A DNA stretch of 49,577 bases from Chlamydiota bacterium (GCA_021772455.1 JAJFLY010000039.1:1-49577), one strand, 5' to 3'; shown: positions 1-8,632, counted from the stretch's first letter. Made by a program: numbers and translations. Notes: generated by a model from the letters alone, not told the origin.

Positions 1-78
1 TTGAGGGTCGTCTTGTACGCCAAGGATTTTCAGCAGTTCTGAACTAACCACGTAAACTACAGTTGCATAAAGCTCCAT
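1..78 (-). pseudogene. N-terminus of a transposase, cut by the window edge
   Basis: A minus-strand frame starts at an ATG ending at 78 and stays open to the left edge (26 codons, reading MELYATVVYVVSSELLKILG then VQDDPQ). A GGAGG lies 5 nt before the ATG, so the start looks genuine. The pattern of hydrophobic residues followed by DDPQ resembles the start of IS982/IS4-type DDE transposases; this is recognition by eye only. Whether the gene is intact cannot be known because the rest lies outside the window. It is labelled pseudogene only because it is partial here. Confidence 0.4.
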
Positions 79-185
79 ACTATCCTCCATTTGGATTTGG
101 TAGGGCACTATAACAACAAGTTTAGGTAGCAATCAGGGTCTCTGGTCAGAGCGCAATTGGATTGGGGACGATAAGGTTCGTAAAC

Positions 186-218
186 TTGACAGTAAATTTT
201 TTATATCTGATACAGATA
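186..218 (+). promoter_or_regulatory. Promoter-like element with a palindrome before the autotransporter
   Basis: A consensus -35 hexamer TTGACA (186-191) is followed at 17 bp by a weak -10 (GATACA, 209-214). A perfect inverted repeat TATCTG-ATA-CAGATA (204-218) covers the -10 and ends 2 bp before the ATG at 221. Such a placement is typical of an operator, but no regulator is identified. Transcription from this -10 would begin at about the start codon, giving a nearly leaderless mRNA. Confidence 0.35.
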
Positions 219-220
219 GG

Positions 221-2242
221 ATGTCTCAGTTTACGAGAAATATCACGTATATCCTCCTGAGCACTCTAGCCCCTATGTTCGGTGCAGATTTCACAGTGCC
301 TAGTGGGAGCATAGAAATAACTGCTCAAACCCTTACAGATGATGGTGATAAGGGGCTTGTTGAAGAGGGTGGCGTGATTGTAATCGGTGCGATTGCAGTC
401 ACAATGAGTGGTGATAACCAATTGATGCTCAATGAAGGCGTGATCTCAACGACAGAAAATTTTGCTCACGGCATTTTCAATAGCGTAGGGCAAAATTCGA
501 CCATTACCAATCGCAATCAGATCTTGACCACTGGCTTTTTGGCATTAGGAATATTCACGAGTGACGGTGACAACGTTGTAATAACCAACAGTGGGGTCAT
601 CTCGACAACAGGCGCTGCCGGTTTTGGAATTTTTAATAATCTCGGCAATAATGACGTGATTATAAATAGTGGGATCATCTCAACAATTGGCCCTACAAAT
701 TCTTGGGGCATTATCACTCAAAACAGCCTCAACACTAAAATCCTAAATAGTGGATGGATCACGACCACAGGTGGAAATGGCTGGGGCATTTACAACAACA
801 TAAGCACCAATGCCCAGATCATAAATACGGGGAGAATCACGACCACAGGGGCTACCAGCCATGCTATTTACAATAATGCTGCGAGCAATAACAGCGTTGT
901 TCTCAATAGCGGCCTCCTATCAACCACCGAAGCTGACTCGTATGGCATTTTTAACCAAAATAGTAATGATATACGGATCACAAATAGTGGAAAAATCTTT
1001 ACTCAAGGCGTTGATTCTTACGGAATTTATAATGACAGTGGAAATACGGTCATAGTCGTCAACTCTGGCACAATCAAAACCGACCTTGCTGATGCCATTC
1101 GCTTTGAAACAGGCACCGATCCCACCCTCATCCTACTCAGGGGCTCAAATTTGCAAGGCGCCGTATTTAGCGATAATGCTCTCGATCTTGCTGTTGAAAC
1201 TGGTCTAAATCTCGCCTTAACCCTTGATTCTGCAGGTGCTAGCTTCGATAGTTTCGCAATTGAAGCGCCATTTATTCATCTAGGAGATACGGTTGGTGTG
1301 ATCGATCCAACGGGACTTGCCATGCAGGCAGATGTCGTTGCCGACCTGTCCGATGCAATCTTGAATGGAATTTACCGCTACAGGACAGCCTTCCCCTGTA
1401 AATGCATTCCATGTCAAAGCGGAGTGTGGGCTCAAGGGATCGGAAGCTATCGAGAACGGAGCCATAAAAAAGGGAGGGTCGGCTACGATAACTGGCAAGG
1501 TGGCGTATTGGTTGGGTATCAAAACAGTCAATTTGAAGGAAATCTCAGGCTGTTTGGTGGCGTTTCATTTGGGAGAGCGGAGGTAGATCAACACACCCAA
1601 AAAGCTGATACGATCAGCTATGTGGGCGGATTGGTATGCGAGAGAGCATTTTGGAACACATTCTTAGGTTTGGCCCTAACAGCTGGTTACACCAACTGGG
1701 ATAATGAACGGTACGTAATGAATAATTTGGCTCCTGGTGGAGTGGAGAGTGCGCGAGCTAATACGGGAGGACTATTCATCTCCTCCGACGCGAGCATAGC
1801 TCACCGTTTCACTTCACTCTGGTGTTGCCCAGTTATGAGCTTTTCCCTCCGCTATGCCGGACTCATTTTTGATAACTTTTCTGAGACTGGGTCGTTATCC
1901 AATTTTTCTACTAATTTCCGTAAAGTTGATTTGTTAACGACACGTCTTGAGCTCAGCACCCCCTTCACAACATCTGAAAATGCTTGCCGCTTAAGCGTAG
2001 AACCCTACCTTGGTGTCGCGGGAAGGTATCAATTAGGAGGTAACCACGTGAGCGGAGAGCTTTTAGAGCAGCCCTTAAGCTTTGCTATTCCAAGTTCTCG
2101 CAATCTAGCCATCTTTCTTGGTGGTACCAGAGCCATCTACTCGTATAACCGCTGCAATCTCTTCTTCAACATCGAAGGGAGCCACGACACTTCCAGAAGC
2201 ACGCGCATCCTAGGCGAGGGTGGAGTTGGCTTCAACTTCTGA
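221..2242 (+). CDS. Autotransporter with repetitive passenger and C-terminal beta-barrel
   Basis: A 673-residue type V secretion protein. Residues 1-22 form a signal peptide (hydrophobic stretch ending near APMFGA). Residues about 50-300 are a beta-helix-like passenger of degenerate repeats of 24-30 residues built on N-S-G-x-I-x-T-T-G-x-x-S-x-G-I-x-N. Residues about 398-673 form the autotransporter barrel, starting near SGVWAQGIGSY and ending in a terminal Phe (GVGFNF), the usual signal recognised by the BAM complex. A Cys-rich linker (CKCIPCQ) precedes the barrel. The GGAI motifs of chlamydial Pmp proteins are absent, so this is a separate family. No good Shine-Dalgarno is seen. Probably a surface adhesin; the ligand is unknown. 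Confidence 0.82.
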   Translation: MSQFTRNITYILLSTLAPMFGADFTVPSGSIEITAQTLTDDGDKGLVEEGGVIVIGAIAVTMSGDNQLMLNEGVISTTENFAHGIFNSVGQNSTITNRNQILTTGFLALGIFTSDGDNVVITNSGVISTTGAAGFGIFNNLGNNDVIINSGIISTIGPTNSWGIITQNSLNTKILNSGWITTTGGNGWGIYNNISTNAQIINTGRITTTGATSHAIYNNAASNNSVVLNSGLLSTTEADSYGIFNQNSNDIRITNSGKIFTQGVDSYGIYNDSGNTVIVVNSGTIKTDLADAIRFETGTDPTLILLRGSNLQGAVFSDNALDLAVETGLNLALTLDSAGASFDSFAIEAPFIHLGDTVGVIDPTGLAMQADVVADLSDAILNGIYRYRTAFPCKCIPCQSGVWAQGIGSYRERSHKKGRVGYDNWQGGVLVGYQNSQFEGNLRLFGGVSFGRAEVDQHTQKADTISYVGGLVCERAFWNTFLGLALTAGYTNWDNERYVMNNLAPGGVESARANTGGLFISSDASIAHRFTSLWCCPVMSFSLRYAGLIFDNFSETGSLSNFSTNFRKVDLLTTRLELSTPFTTSENACRLSVEPYLGVAGRYQLGGNHVSGELLEQPLSFAIPSSRNLAIFLGGTRAIYSYNRCNLFFNIEGSHDTSRSTRILGEGGVGFNF

Positions 2243-2335
2243 ATGTGCTAATTTCCAGTTCCATTGATTTGGTACCCATCGCGAAATAGAATTATCATTT
2301 CATGACAAAGAGACATATTATTTAAAATAAAGTGA

Positions 2336-3445
2336 TTATACTTCTTGGGATTGTTGAAGAATAGCTCTATTCTCCCCTTTTGGCTGCTTTTTGCCCAATT
2401 TGGCGGACATCTGCCTGAACGTTGGCGGAGAGATCTCGGAATTCTCCATTTCAAGAATTTTTTGCTTAACCTCTTCGTCAGATAGACTGATACCTTTTTC
2501 AGCCGCTTCGATCACAATCTTTGAGCTCATCTCCATACGGCGCGCCCAATCATATGCAATTTCATGTGCAGTTCTTAATTTGAAGTTTCCCTCATTTTTA
2601 GGGATAAGGAGAAAGTCCAACACATGATCTTGTGGAATGTGCGGAAGGTCTTTTTCTGAAGTGATGATCTTTTGATCATCTAGCAACTTACATACATATC
2701 CCCTCTGCAATCCAAATTCTATAAGATCTTTAGGAGATTTACCAACTCGATGCAACCCTTCAGGATTGCACTCCACCACGATATGCTTAACAATTTTTGG
2801 ATGGGCTAAATCCTCTAAAGTTTGCAAAACATGGTAATCAAACCCCTCAGTGTCTACTTTTAACAAGTCGCAGTGAGTCAAATTAAAAAAACTAAAAATA
2901 TCTTTCAGGCTGACCGATGTCACAAAGCATCCAGATTTGACCGAATGTGGTCCACGATCCAACACATGATGGCCACCCTCGTTTGTCGAATGGTGAACCA
3001 TCTCTAAAAATTCGCAATCTGATCCCCCAATAGCAGTAGATAAACTGATGATGTTAGAAAGACCGTTTAATTTCTGATTCCGAATCAATTTGGATTGATT
3101 CTCAGGATGTGGTTCAACAGCAAAAATTTTGGCCGCAGGCACTCTCTTAGCAAGGGGAAGTACGGTCGTTCCAATATTGGCACCAATGTCTATAACCACA
3201 GGGTCTGCTGTATTTGCAAGCAGAGAATATGCAAATGAGAGATAGGGATCAACGGTGTAGGGATGCCCTAAATACGCCCCGATTTTTTTCTTCAGATATT
3301 GCCGAAAGATTCCGCGCGCGACAGAAGGTGGAGAGACATAGTTACGATCAAACTTTCTGCGTAGACGTCCATACGCCAGCGAGAAAAGCTCCTGAAAAGG
3401 GGTTATATCTAGATCGAACACGCACTCTTCGTAGGGAATTTTCAT
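2336..3445 (-). CDS. FkbM-family SAM-dependent methyltransferase
   Basis: The Rossmann SAM-binding motif VVIDIGANIGTTVLPLAKR is followed by an acidic turn (FAVEPHPEN) and the FkbM signature LLKVDTEGFDYHVLQ. Family members O-methylate sugars or secondary metabolites, so glycan modification is plausible; the substrate is unknown. About 110 charged residues without an obvious domain follow the catalytic core. I start at the ATG at 3445 (369 aa). An upstream in-frame GTG at 3511 would add 22 residues but has no ribosome-binding site and lies next to the hairpin that follows the tRNA pair. The gene is isolated, convergent with the autotransporter, and may be acquired. Confidence 0.78.
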   Translation of the reverse strand: MKIPYEECVFDLDITPFQELFSLAYGRLRRKFDRNYVSPPSVARGIFRQYLKKKIGAYLGHPYTVDPYLSFAYSLLANTADPVVIDIGANIGTTVLPLAKRVPAAKIFAVEPHPENQSKLIRNQKLNGLSNIISLSTAIGGSDCEFLEMVHHSTNEGGHHVLDRGPHSVKSGCFVTSVSLKDIFSFFNLTHCDLLKVDTEGFDYHVLQTLEDLAHPKIVKHIVVECNPEGLHRVGKSPKDLIEFGLQRGYVCKLLDDQKIITSEKDLPHIPQDHVLDFLLIPKNEGNFKLRTAHEIAYDWARRMEMSSKIVIEAAEKGISLSDEEVKQKILEMENSEISPPTFRQMSAKLGKKQPKGENRAILQQSQEV

Positions 3446-3520
3446 AAAACACTCAAGATCGATACATGCTGGTAGGGGCTGGTTTTTGCGAACAGATTGG
3501 GCGCTTGCCACCAGCCGGAG

Positions 3521-3602
3521 CTTGGTTTAGATTTCCTTCATCGGCAAGAAGCGCAGTACGAGTAGTACGGGCTTCTTGCCGATGAAGGAAAGATGATCCA
3601 AG
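3521..3602. repeat. Long perfect hairpin (21-bp arms) downstream of tRNA-Tyr
   Basis: Arms 3532-3552 and 3571-3591 are exact reverse complements over 21 bp, starting TTTCCTTCATCGG. The 18-nt loop itself contains GTAC-gagta-GTAC. Outside a 6-nt asymmetry, a further CTTGG (3521-3525) pairs with CCAAG (3598-3602). It lies 8 bp beyond the 3' end of tRNA-Tyr in the direction of transcription. It may terminate the tRNA transcript, although no U-tract follows, or it may be a copy of a dispersed palindromic repeat. Confidence 0.75.
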
Positions 3603-3609
3603 ACACGGT

Positions 3610-3692
3610 TGGGGGCGGCTGGATTCGAACCAGCGTATCCATACGGAGTCGGATTTACAGTCCAATGCAATTGGCCACTATGCGACACCCCC
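3610..3692 (-). tRNA. tRNA-Tyr (anticodon GTA)
   Basis: An 83-nt class II tRNA with a long variable arm. The 5' end GGGGGTG pairs with CGCCCCC at the 3' end. The anticodon loop reads CTGTAAA (GTA) and the T-arm contains GGTTCGAATCC. The CCA end is not encoded. It is cotranscribed behind tRNA-Thr, 9 nt away. Confidence 0.95.
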
Positions 3693-3701
3693 AAAAAAGA
3701 A

Positions 3702-3774
3702 TGCTGGAGAAAGGAATTGAACCCTCAACCGTCCGATTACAAGTCGGGTGCTCTACCAATTGAGCTACTCCAGC
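3702..3774 (-). tRNA. tRNA-Thr (anticodon TGT)
   Basis: A 73-nt cloverleaf. The acceptor GCTGGAG pairs with CTCCAGC, the D-arm is AGCTCAATTGGTAGAGC, the anticodon loop is CTTGTAA (TGT), and the T-arm contains GGTTCAATTCC. No CCA is encoded. It is the first of a two-tRNA minus-strand cluster. Confidence 0.95.
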
Positions 3775-3818
3775 AAAATGAGTGCTTCGTTATACCATCG
3801 CTAACATTTTCTGAACAA

Positions 3819-4208
3819 TTATTTTTTCGTGCGAAAGTCCTCTGATGTCGATTTAAACTCTCCGTCGGGATCGGGTAGATCACGCACACGTTCTTCAGGC
3901 TTCTCATCAGAGGGTTCGAATTTGATCGGCTCTTGAGCTTCTTTTTTCTGAAAATCTTCTTGAGTTTTGCGGAATTTTAACTTTTCCAGGGTTTCGCTTT
4001 GGGTAGGAATTTCTTGAACAGTGGCCGCTCTGCCAAACACGCCTAGGCTCTTATCCTGGGATGACAATACTGTAGCCTTAATTTTCCGCTTGCCCGATGG
4101 GGTATACTTGGCCGTAGCCTTCTCCTGCTCTTTCTTCATACAGCAATTTTTGTATTTCTTGCCTGAGCCACACGGACATGGAGCGTTTCTACCGACTTTT
4201 TCTGTCAT
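3819..4208 (-). CDS. SEC-C zinc-motif protein
   Basis: A 129-residue protein whose N-terminus carries the SEC-C metal-binding motif [16 protein letters not shown], the same zinc module found at the end of SecA, where it contacts SecB and ribosomes. The remainder is highly charged (Lys/Glu/Pro-rich) and probably disordered. The ATG at 4208 has GGAGA 5-6 nt upstream; an in-frame GTG at 4220 overlaps that site and is unlikely to be the start. The exact role of stand-alone SEC-C proteins is unknown. Confidence 0.8.
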   Translation of the reverse strand: MTEKVGRNAPCPCGSGKKYKNCCMKKEQEKATAKYTPSGKRKIKATVLSSQDKSLGVFGRAATVQEIPTQSETLEKLKFRKTQEDFQKKEAQEPIKFEPSDEKPEERVRDLPDPDGEFKSTSEDFRTKK

Positions 4209-4293
4209 TTTTCTCCGCACTTAAAAAAAGAGGCCATTTTATCGCATGTTCTTGATGTTGTCCAATTCTATTTACTGGTATACTCCTTGAATT

Positions 4294-5064
4294 ATGTTAG
4301 ACATTTCACTCCCAATTGCACAGCCCCCATGGAAAAAATTGGGGAAAAATCTTGAAAGCGCGATCCGAAAGGCGCTTTACGACTATCAAATGCTCGAGGG
4401 GGTTTCTAAACTTGCAATCGCACTGAGCGGTGGAAAAGATAGCCTCACACTCCTCTATATGCTTAAGGCCATCTCAGGACGGGGATTTCCTGATTTAGAT
4501 CTCTATGCTATTCACGTCGGGGGTGAATTCTCCTGCGGGGCTGGTGTACAGGAAAATTTTTTACGCGCCATTTGTGACACACTCTCGGTTCCTTTGCTCA
4601 CCTGTGTGTCGACGCAAAAGCGCGAAACGCTAAATTGTTACAGCTGTTCTCGCGAGCGTAGGCGCTTGATTTTTGAGGCGGCAAAAAGTGTGGGCGCTGA
4701 TACGGTTGCTTTTGGTCACCACCGCGACGACAATGCCCAAACTCTTTTGATGAATCTCCTCCATAAGGGGGAATTTGTTGGAAATCTGCCGAAAATTCGC
4801 ATGATCGATTATGAAACGACGATCATCCGCCCTCTGATTTTACTCTCTGAGGCCGATATCCGTAGATTTTCTGCTGAGCACGGTTTTGCACGTGTAACAT
4901 GTCAGTGTCCTGTCGGGCAAAATTCGATGCGTAAAAAAGTCGACCATCTCCTCACTGAGCTTGAGGAGCTCTTCCCAAATACGCGCGCAAATGTGGCGCA
5001 AGCGGGATTATTATATGGGTCTGATAAAGCTCGCTATAATAGGAAAAAAGATGTCCGAACATGA
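4294..5064 (+). CDS. ttcA: TtcA-like tRNA 2-thiocytidine synthetase (PP-loop ATPase)
   Basis: A 256-residue cytoplasmic enzyme. The PP-loop SGGKDS at residues 45-50 adenylates the target base. A Cys pair, NCYSCSRERRR, with the following stretch FGHHRDDNAQTLLMN, is characteristic of the TtcA/TtuA group, which thiolates tRNA position 32 using an Fe-S cluster. A second cysteine group (CQCP) lies near the C-terminus. The family is about 250-310 residues, so this one is complete but short. The 3' end overlaps the next gene by 14 nt, which suggests translational coupling. TtcA rather than TilS is favoured by the cysteines and the absence of a TilS C-terminal domain. Confidence 0.78.
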   Translation: MLDISLPIAQPPWKKLGKNLESAIRKALYDYQMLEGVSKLAIALSGGKDSLTLLYMLKAISGRGFPDLDLYAIHVGGEFSCGAGVQENFLRAICDTLSVPLLTCVSTQKRETLNCYSCSRERRRLIFEAAKSVGADTVAFGHHRDDNAQTLLMNLLHKGEFVGNLPKIRMIDYETTIIRPLILLSEADIRRFSAEHGFARVTCQCPVGQNSMRKKVDHLLTELEELFPNTRANVAQAGLLYGSDKARYNRKKDVRT

Positions 5065-5887
5065 AAGTCGTATTACTATTGATGGGGTCGAGATTGCACT
5101 TGGTTTTCCCGATGAGTTCCCCTTCCATTGGGTTGGTCAGCAAGATGTACTCGATCAACTGCTTGCCGCGTGGCTTGTTGTCGACCAAAACGATATTCCG
5201 CTCAATCCCCGTTTGATAGGAAAGCCTGGTGTGGGAAAAACTACGCTAGCATATGCCGCAGCCAAAAAAATAAATCAGCCTGTATTTATTTACCAATGTA
5301 CGATGGATACGCGTCCTGAAGACCTTCTGATCACCCCTGTAATTAATGATAAGGGAGGAATCCGCTATGTTGCCTCTTCGCTTGTCACGGCGATGGTTCG
5401 AGGCGGGGTCTGTATCCTCGATGAAGGGAATCGGATGAGCGAGAAGTCGTGGGCTTCGCTTGCCCCTCTTTTAGACGCGCGCAGATATATCGAATCGATT
5501 GTTGCGGGTTTAAAAGTCTCCGCCCACCCCGATTTTCGTATTTGCATCACAATGAATGATGACGCTTCAACCTTTGAGGTCCCAGAATATATCCACAGCC
5601 GCCTCCAGCCACAAATTTATCTTGATTTCCCAGAGGCCAATGAAGAGATGCGGATCTTGAAAGAGAACCTTCCTTTCGTGAAAGAAGATATTCTCAATTA
5701 TGTGGTTGCATTTTTGCAGCGCGCGCACATGAGCCAGGAGTCGTACACAGTACGAGATGGAATCAACATTGCACGCTACGCAGCCAAACGGTTAGAAGCG
5801 CTGAATGGAAAGGCCGATTGGGAAGCGATCTTGCGCCAGTCGATTGTCATGACATTGGGTGAAGAGGCGATCACCCATACGCTATGA
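5051..5887 (+). CDS. MoxR-like AAA ATPase
   Basis: A 278-residue single AAA+ module of the MoxR/dynein-related (AAA_5) type. It shows Walker A GKPGVGKTTL, Walker B GGVCILDEGNR, a sensor-1-like ITMNDD and an arginine region (SRLQPQIYLDFP). MoxR ATPases act as chaperones that remodel or activate partners, frequently VWA-domain proteins. The start at 5051 has AGG 7 nt upstream; a longer frame from 4961 lies inside ttcA and is rejected. The stop overlaps the next start by 4 nt (ATGA), so this ATPase and the following TraB-like protein are made together and probably work together. No VWA gene is adjacent. Confidence 0.8.
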   Translation: MSEHESRITIDGVEIALGFPDEFPFHWVGQQDVLDQLLAAWLVVDQNDIPLNPRLIGKPGVGKTTLAYAAAKKINQPVFIYQCTMDTRPEDLLITPVINDKGGIRYVASSLVTAMVRGGVCILDEGNRMSEKSWASLAPLLDARRYIESIVAGLKVSAHPDFRICITMNDDASTFEVPEYIHSRLQPQIYLDFPEANEEMRILKENLPFVKEDILNYVVAFLQRAHMSQESYTVRDGINIARYAAKRLEALNGKADWEAILRQSIVMTLGEEAITHTL

Positions 5888-7629
5888 TACGGTCAGTGCC
5901 CATTCTCCACTACACAATGGAGATGGCGCAGTTTGTCAGGCGCGCTTTTGAGGAGTTTAAACCCGATGCTGTTGCAGTCGAACTTCCCGAGACGCTTGAA
6001 ACGCATTTTATTCACGCAGCTATGCGCTTACCCGATATCAGCGTTGTTAAATCCGATGCACTCTATTTTATGTGTGAGCCGTGTGATGGAGCTTTTGAAG
6101 GCTTGCGCTCTGCTCTTGAAAATGGGCTGCCGGCCTATTGTATCGATCTCGATGTCGAGGATTATCCGCTCCATCACAACCCCCTTCCTGACCCTTATGC
6201 CACAACCCATATCGGACTCTCTGCTTACTATGAAGCGTATAGACAAGTCAAAATCAAAAAACACCCTCGCGATGAAAAAAGAGAGCTTTACATGGCGCGC
6301 CGCCTTAAAGAGCTCCTTTTACATCATGATCGTGTTTTGTATATCGGCGGCATGTCTCATATCGACTCTGTCTTGAAACGGATCGATCAGAAACGGTTTC
6401 CAGAGTTGACTCACGTAAAACGAGAAGAGATGCAACTTGTTACTCTTACAGAAGATGCGAGCCGTGAAGTGATGGCTGAGAGTGGCTGGATAACCCGCGC
6501 TTATGAGCAATGGCGGCAAGACCCGGAAGGCGGACTGCTCGATCGACAAAAACTGCTCTACCAACTCTATAAAGCTGCGGCCGTGCGCTACCGGGAGAAT
6601 ACGGGAAACCCTTTTCCAGGCTACTACTTGCGCAATACGATGAAATATGTGCGCAACTACTCGCTCCTCCACGGGCAGTTGATGCCCGATCTCTACAAAA
6701 TCCTTACAGCTGCAAAAGGGTGCGTCGACCACAACTACGCTTATGAGACGTGGTATCTTGCAACCCTTTACCCCTACCGCAAAAACATCGATAATCTCCC
6801 TGAGCTCGACCTTTCTGTCGAAGATGTGTGGAAAAGCGCGAAACGCCTCGAATTTCATCTCAAACAAAAGCGAGAAAAAGGGCTGAACTTTCAAAGAAGA
6901 GCAAAAGATAAAACCGCCGTCCAATTTCGCCCTCCCGCCCCTTTTAGCATCTGTTCCTACCCCCCAGAAGATGTCATCATCGAAAATTTTGGCGAATTTC
7001 TGAAGAAAAAAGGGCAGGTTTTACTCAGCGAAGAAGGAGGACGCACCCTCCCTTTCTCATCGAGCTTGGAAGATGGTATCGACACGCGCGAGACGATACG
7101 CCACTTTTATGAACACAAACTCTATGTAAAGGTGAATGGACGGCCGCCCGGAGCCGCAAGTTCTGTCGTCGTTATTTTCAATGAAGATCTCGATCGCGAA
7201 GAGTTTCCTTGGACAACGACCTGGATCGGAGAGCACAATCAAGAATCCGATATGGCCTTTTATGCCACATCCACAAGTACCAATGTTGTCGGTCCAGGAA
7301 TCAGCCGCTGTGAATATGGTGGTTTTTTGATGACAAATCCCCCTCGAAGACTCATGGACGTCTGGAGCGACCCCGATTATCGAGGAAGCTATAGCAAAGC
7401 AGAAGTGCTTCTCCTCGCCGCCATCGACTATGCCGTCAAACCGATCATTGTTTACGTGGCAGAAAAACCTCCGAGGAGTAAAATAAGAAGCTTTGCAACC
7501 CGTTTTGGGAAAAAAATTATTTATATCCCTATCGGAGGTCTCTCACCTATCTTGCTCAATAAAATTCGAACTTTTCATGTTTTGGATGGGCACAATAAAC
7601 GAGAAATCGCCGGAGATTACATCTTTTAA
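5884..7629 (+). CDS. TraB/DUF5682-like protein paired with a MoxR ATPase
   Basis: A 581-residue cytoplasmic protein without signal peptide or membrane segments. The N-terminus (IPILHYTMEMA, then FKPDAVAVELPETLE) resembles the TraB/PrgY/ChaN-like fold, in which a conserved ExP-type motif follows a phrase of the kind 'aL..f.Pd.v.vE'. A second motif, VLYIGGMSHIDSVL, fits the conserved G-x-x-H region of that fold. The C-terminal half is not recognised. DUF5682 proteins are known to neighbour MoxR and VWA genes; here only MoxR is present, overlapping by 4 nt. The assignment rests on motif reading and context, so the biochemical role is open. Confidence 0.5.
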   Translation: MIRSVPILHYTMEMAQFVRRAFEEFKPDAVAVELPETLETHFIHAAMRLPDISVVKSDALYFMCEPCDGAFEGLRSALENGLPAYCIDLDVEDYPLHHNPLPDPYATTHIGLSAYYEAYRQVKIKKHPRDEKRELYMARRLKELLLHHDRVLYIGGMSHIDSVLKRIDQKRFPELTHVKREEMQLVTLTEDASREVMAESGWITRAYEQWRQDPEGGLLDRQKLLYQLYKAAAVRYRENTGNPFPGYYLRNTMKYVRNYSLLHGQLMPDLYKILTAAKGCVDHNYAYETWYLATLYPYRKNIDNLPELDLSVEDVWKSAKRLEFHLKQKREKGLNFQRRAKDKTAVQFRPPAPFSICSYPPEDVIIENFGEFLKKKGQVLLSEEGGRTLPFSSSLEDGIDTRETIRHFYEHKLYVKVNGRPPGAASSVVVIFNEDLDREEFPWTTTWIGEHNQESDMAFYATSTSTNVVGPGISRCEYGGFLMTNPPRRLMDVWSDPDYRGSYSKAEVLLLAAIDYAVKPIIVYVAEKPPRSKIRSFATRFGKKIIYIPIGGLSPILLNKIRTFHVLDGHNKREIAGDYIF

Positions 7630-7641
7630 AGGTCAATTATT

Positions 7642-8436
7642 ATGAGTCGCCCACGCATTATTCTTACAAACGATGATGGAATCCTAGCACCTGGCATTAA
7701 AATGCTTTGGAAAGCACTTCACGAGGCAGATTTTGCAGACCTGTTTGTAATCGCCCCCTCGACAGAGCGCTCTGGAACAGGTGTTAGCATCACCTGGGAC
7801 CGCCCGATGCTTATTCAAGAGAGCGATTGGCCGGGAGATACCCCTGCCTGGTCTGTTGATGGGACACCTGCCGACTGTATTAAAATGGGCGTGCGTGTCC
7901 TGCTTGATACTCCCCCTGATTTTATTATTTCCGGCATTAATGCCGGCTCCAATGCCGGGCGGAACCTCTTGCATTCTGGAACTGTTGGGGCTGTGATTGA
8001 AGGCATTTTACGTGATATCCCAGGAATGGCTTTTTCCTGCGAAGATGGGAAAGCACCTAATTTCCACGTCGCCGAAAAGTATGTAGTCCCGCTCACCCAC
8101 TACTTGATGGAACACCCCCTTCCCAAAGGGAGTTTTTTGAATGTCAATGTCCCCCATGCAGCCAAGGATAAAGTAAAAGGATTTCGACTCACGCGCCAAG
8201 GAAGAGGACGGTGGACCGAGAATCCCCACCTCCACATCGAAACCGAGCACGGCCCGAGCTACTGGCTAGGAGGGAAGCCCGAAGAATTAACCGAAGATGC
8301 GGACTGCGACATCGCCCTTCTTAGAGAAGGTTATCTGACGGCAGTACCGATCCATATCCATGAGTTGACCGACCGGAAGGAACTTCGAGAGAGACAAGAA
8401 AATTTCGAAGATTTCTTCACAAAAGTCTTGTTCTAA
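7642..8436 (+). CDS. surE: 5'/3'-nucleotidase SurE
   Basis: A 264-residue metal-dependent phosphatase. The N-terminal signature RIILTNDDGILAPGI supplies the metal-binding Asp pair, followed by APSTERSGTGVSIT and SGINAGSNAGRNLLHSGTVG, both diagnostic of SurE. It dephosphorylates nucleoside monophosphates. AAAGG lies 10 nt before the ATG. In Chlamydia, surE sits beside ubiA and ubiX, which also appear 1.1 kb downstream here. Confidence 0.93.
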   Translation: MSRPRIILTNDDGILAPGIKMLWKALHEADFADLFVIAPSTERSGTGVSITWDRPMLIQESDWPGDTPAWSVDGTPADCIKMGVRVLLDTPPDFIISGINAGSNAGRNLLHSGTVGAVIEGILRDIPGMAFSCEDGKAPNFHVAEKYVVPLTHYLMEHPLPKGSFLNVNVPHAAKDKVKGFRLTRQGRGRWTENPHLHIETEHGPSYWLGGKPEELTEDADCDIALLREGYLTAVPIHIHELTDRKELRERQENFEDFFTKVLF

Positions 8437-8468
8437 TTTGAGTTATCCAGTATGGTAGCTCCTTTTTC

Positions 8469-8544
8469 GGGCGTATAGCTCAGCTGGTAGAGCTCCTGTC
8501 TTACACACAGGCGGTCATAGGTTCAAATCCTGTTGCGCCCACCA
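8469..8544 (+). tRNA. tRNA-Val (anticodon TAC)
   Basis: The acceptor GGGCGTA pairs with TGCGCCC, the D-arm is AGCTCAGCTGGTAGAGCT, the anticodon loop is CTTACAC (TAC) and the T-arm contains GGTTCAAATCC. CCA is encoded at 8542-8544 and is followed by a run of T. Confidence 0.95.
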
Positions 8545-8558
8545 TTTTTTTTTGCTCT

Positions 8559-8632
8559 GCGGGAGTAGTTCAATTGGTTAGAGCACCGCCCTGTCACGGC
8601 GGAAGTTGCGAGTTCGAGTCTCGTCTCCCGCG
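8559..8632 (+). tRNA. tRNA-Asp (anticodon GTC)
   Basis: A 74-nt cloverleaf 14 nt after tRNA-Val. The acceptor GCGGGAG pairs with CTCCCGC, the anticodon loop reads CTGTCAC (GTC), the T-arm contains GAGTTCGAGTCTC, and the discriminator is G as expected for Asp. CCA is not encoded. The Val-Asp pair is probably one transcript. Confidence 0.95.

Noticed and set aside
400-1100. Repeats resembling a CRISPR or tandem array
   Set aside because: They are in-frame degenerate protein repeats of an autotransporter passenger, with no constant DNA repeat and spacer pattern.
3446-3511. N-terminal extension of the FkbM gene from a GTG at 3511
   Set aside because: No ribosome-binding site, reaches toward the tRNA-terminating hairpin, and family similarity does not need it.
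4961-5050. Thirty-codon extension of the MoxR gene
   Set aside because: It lies within ttcA in another frame, and the ATG at 5051 has a suitable Shine-Dalgarno.
6319-6924. Minus-strand ORF of 201 codons
   Set aside because: Antisense shadow of the TraB-like gene; no ribosome-binding site or family motif, composition typical of reverse-frame translation.
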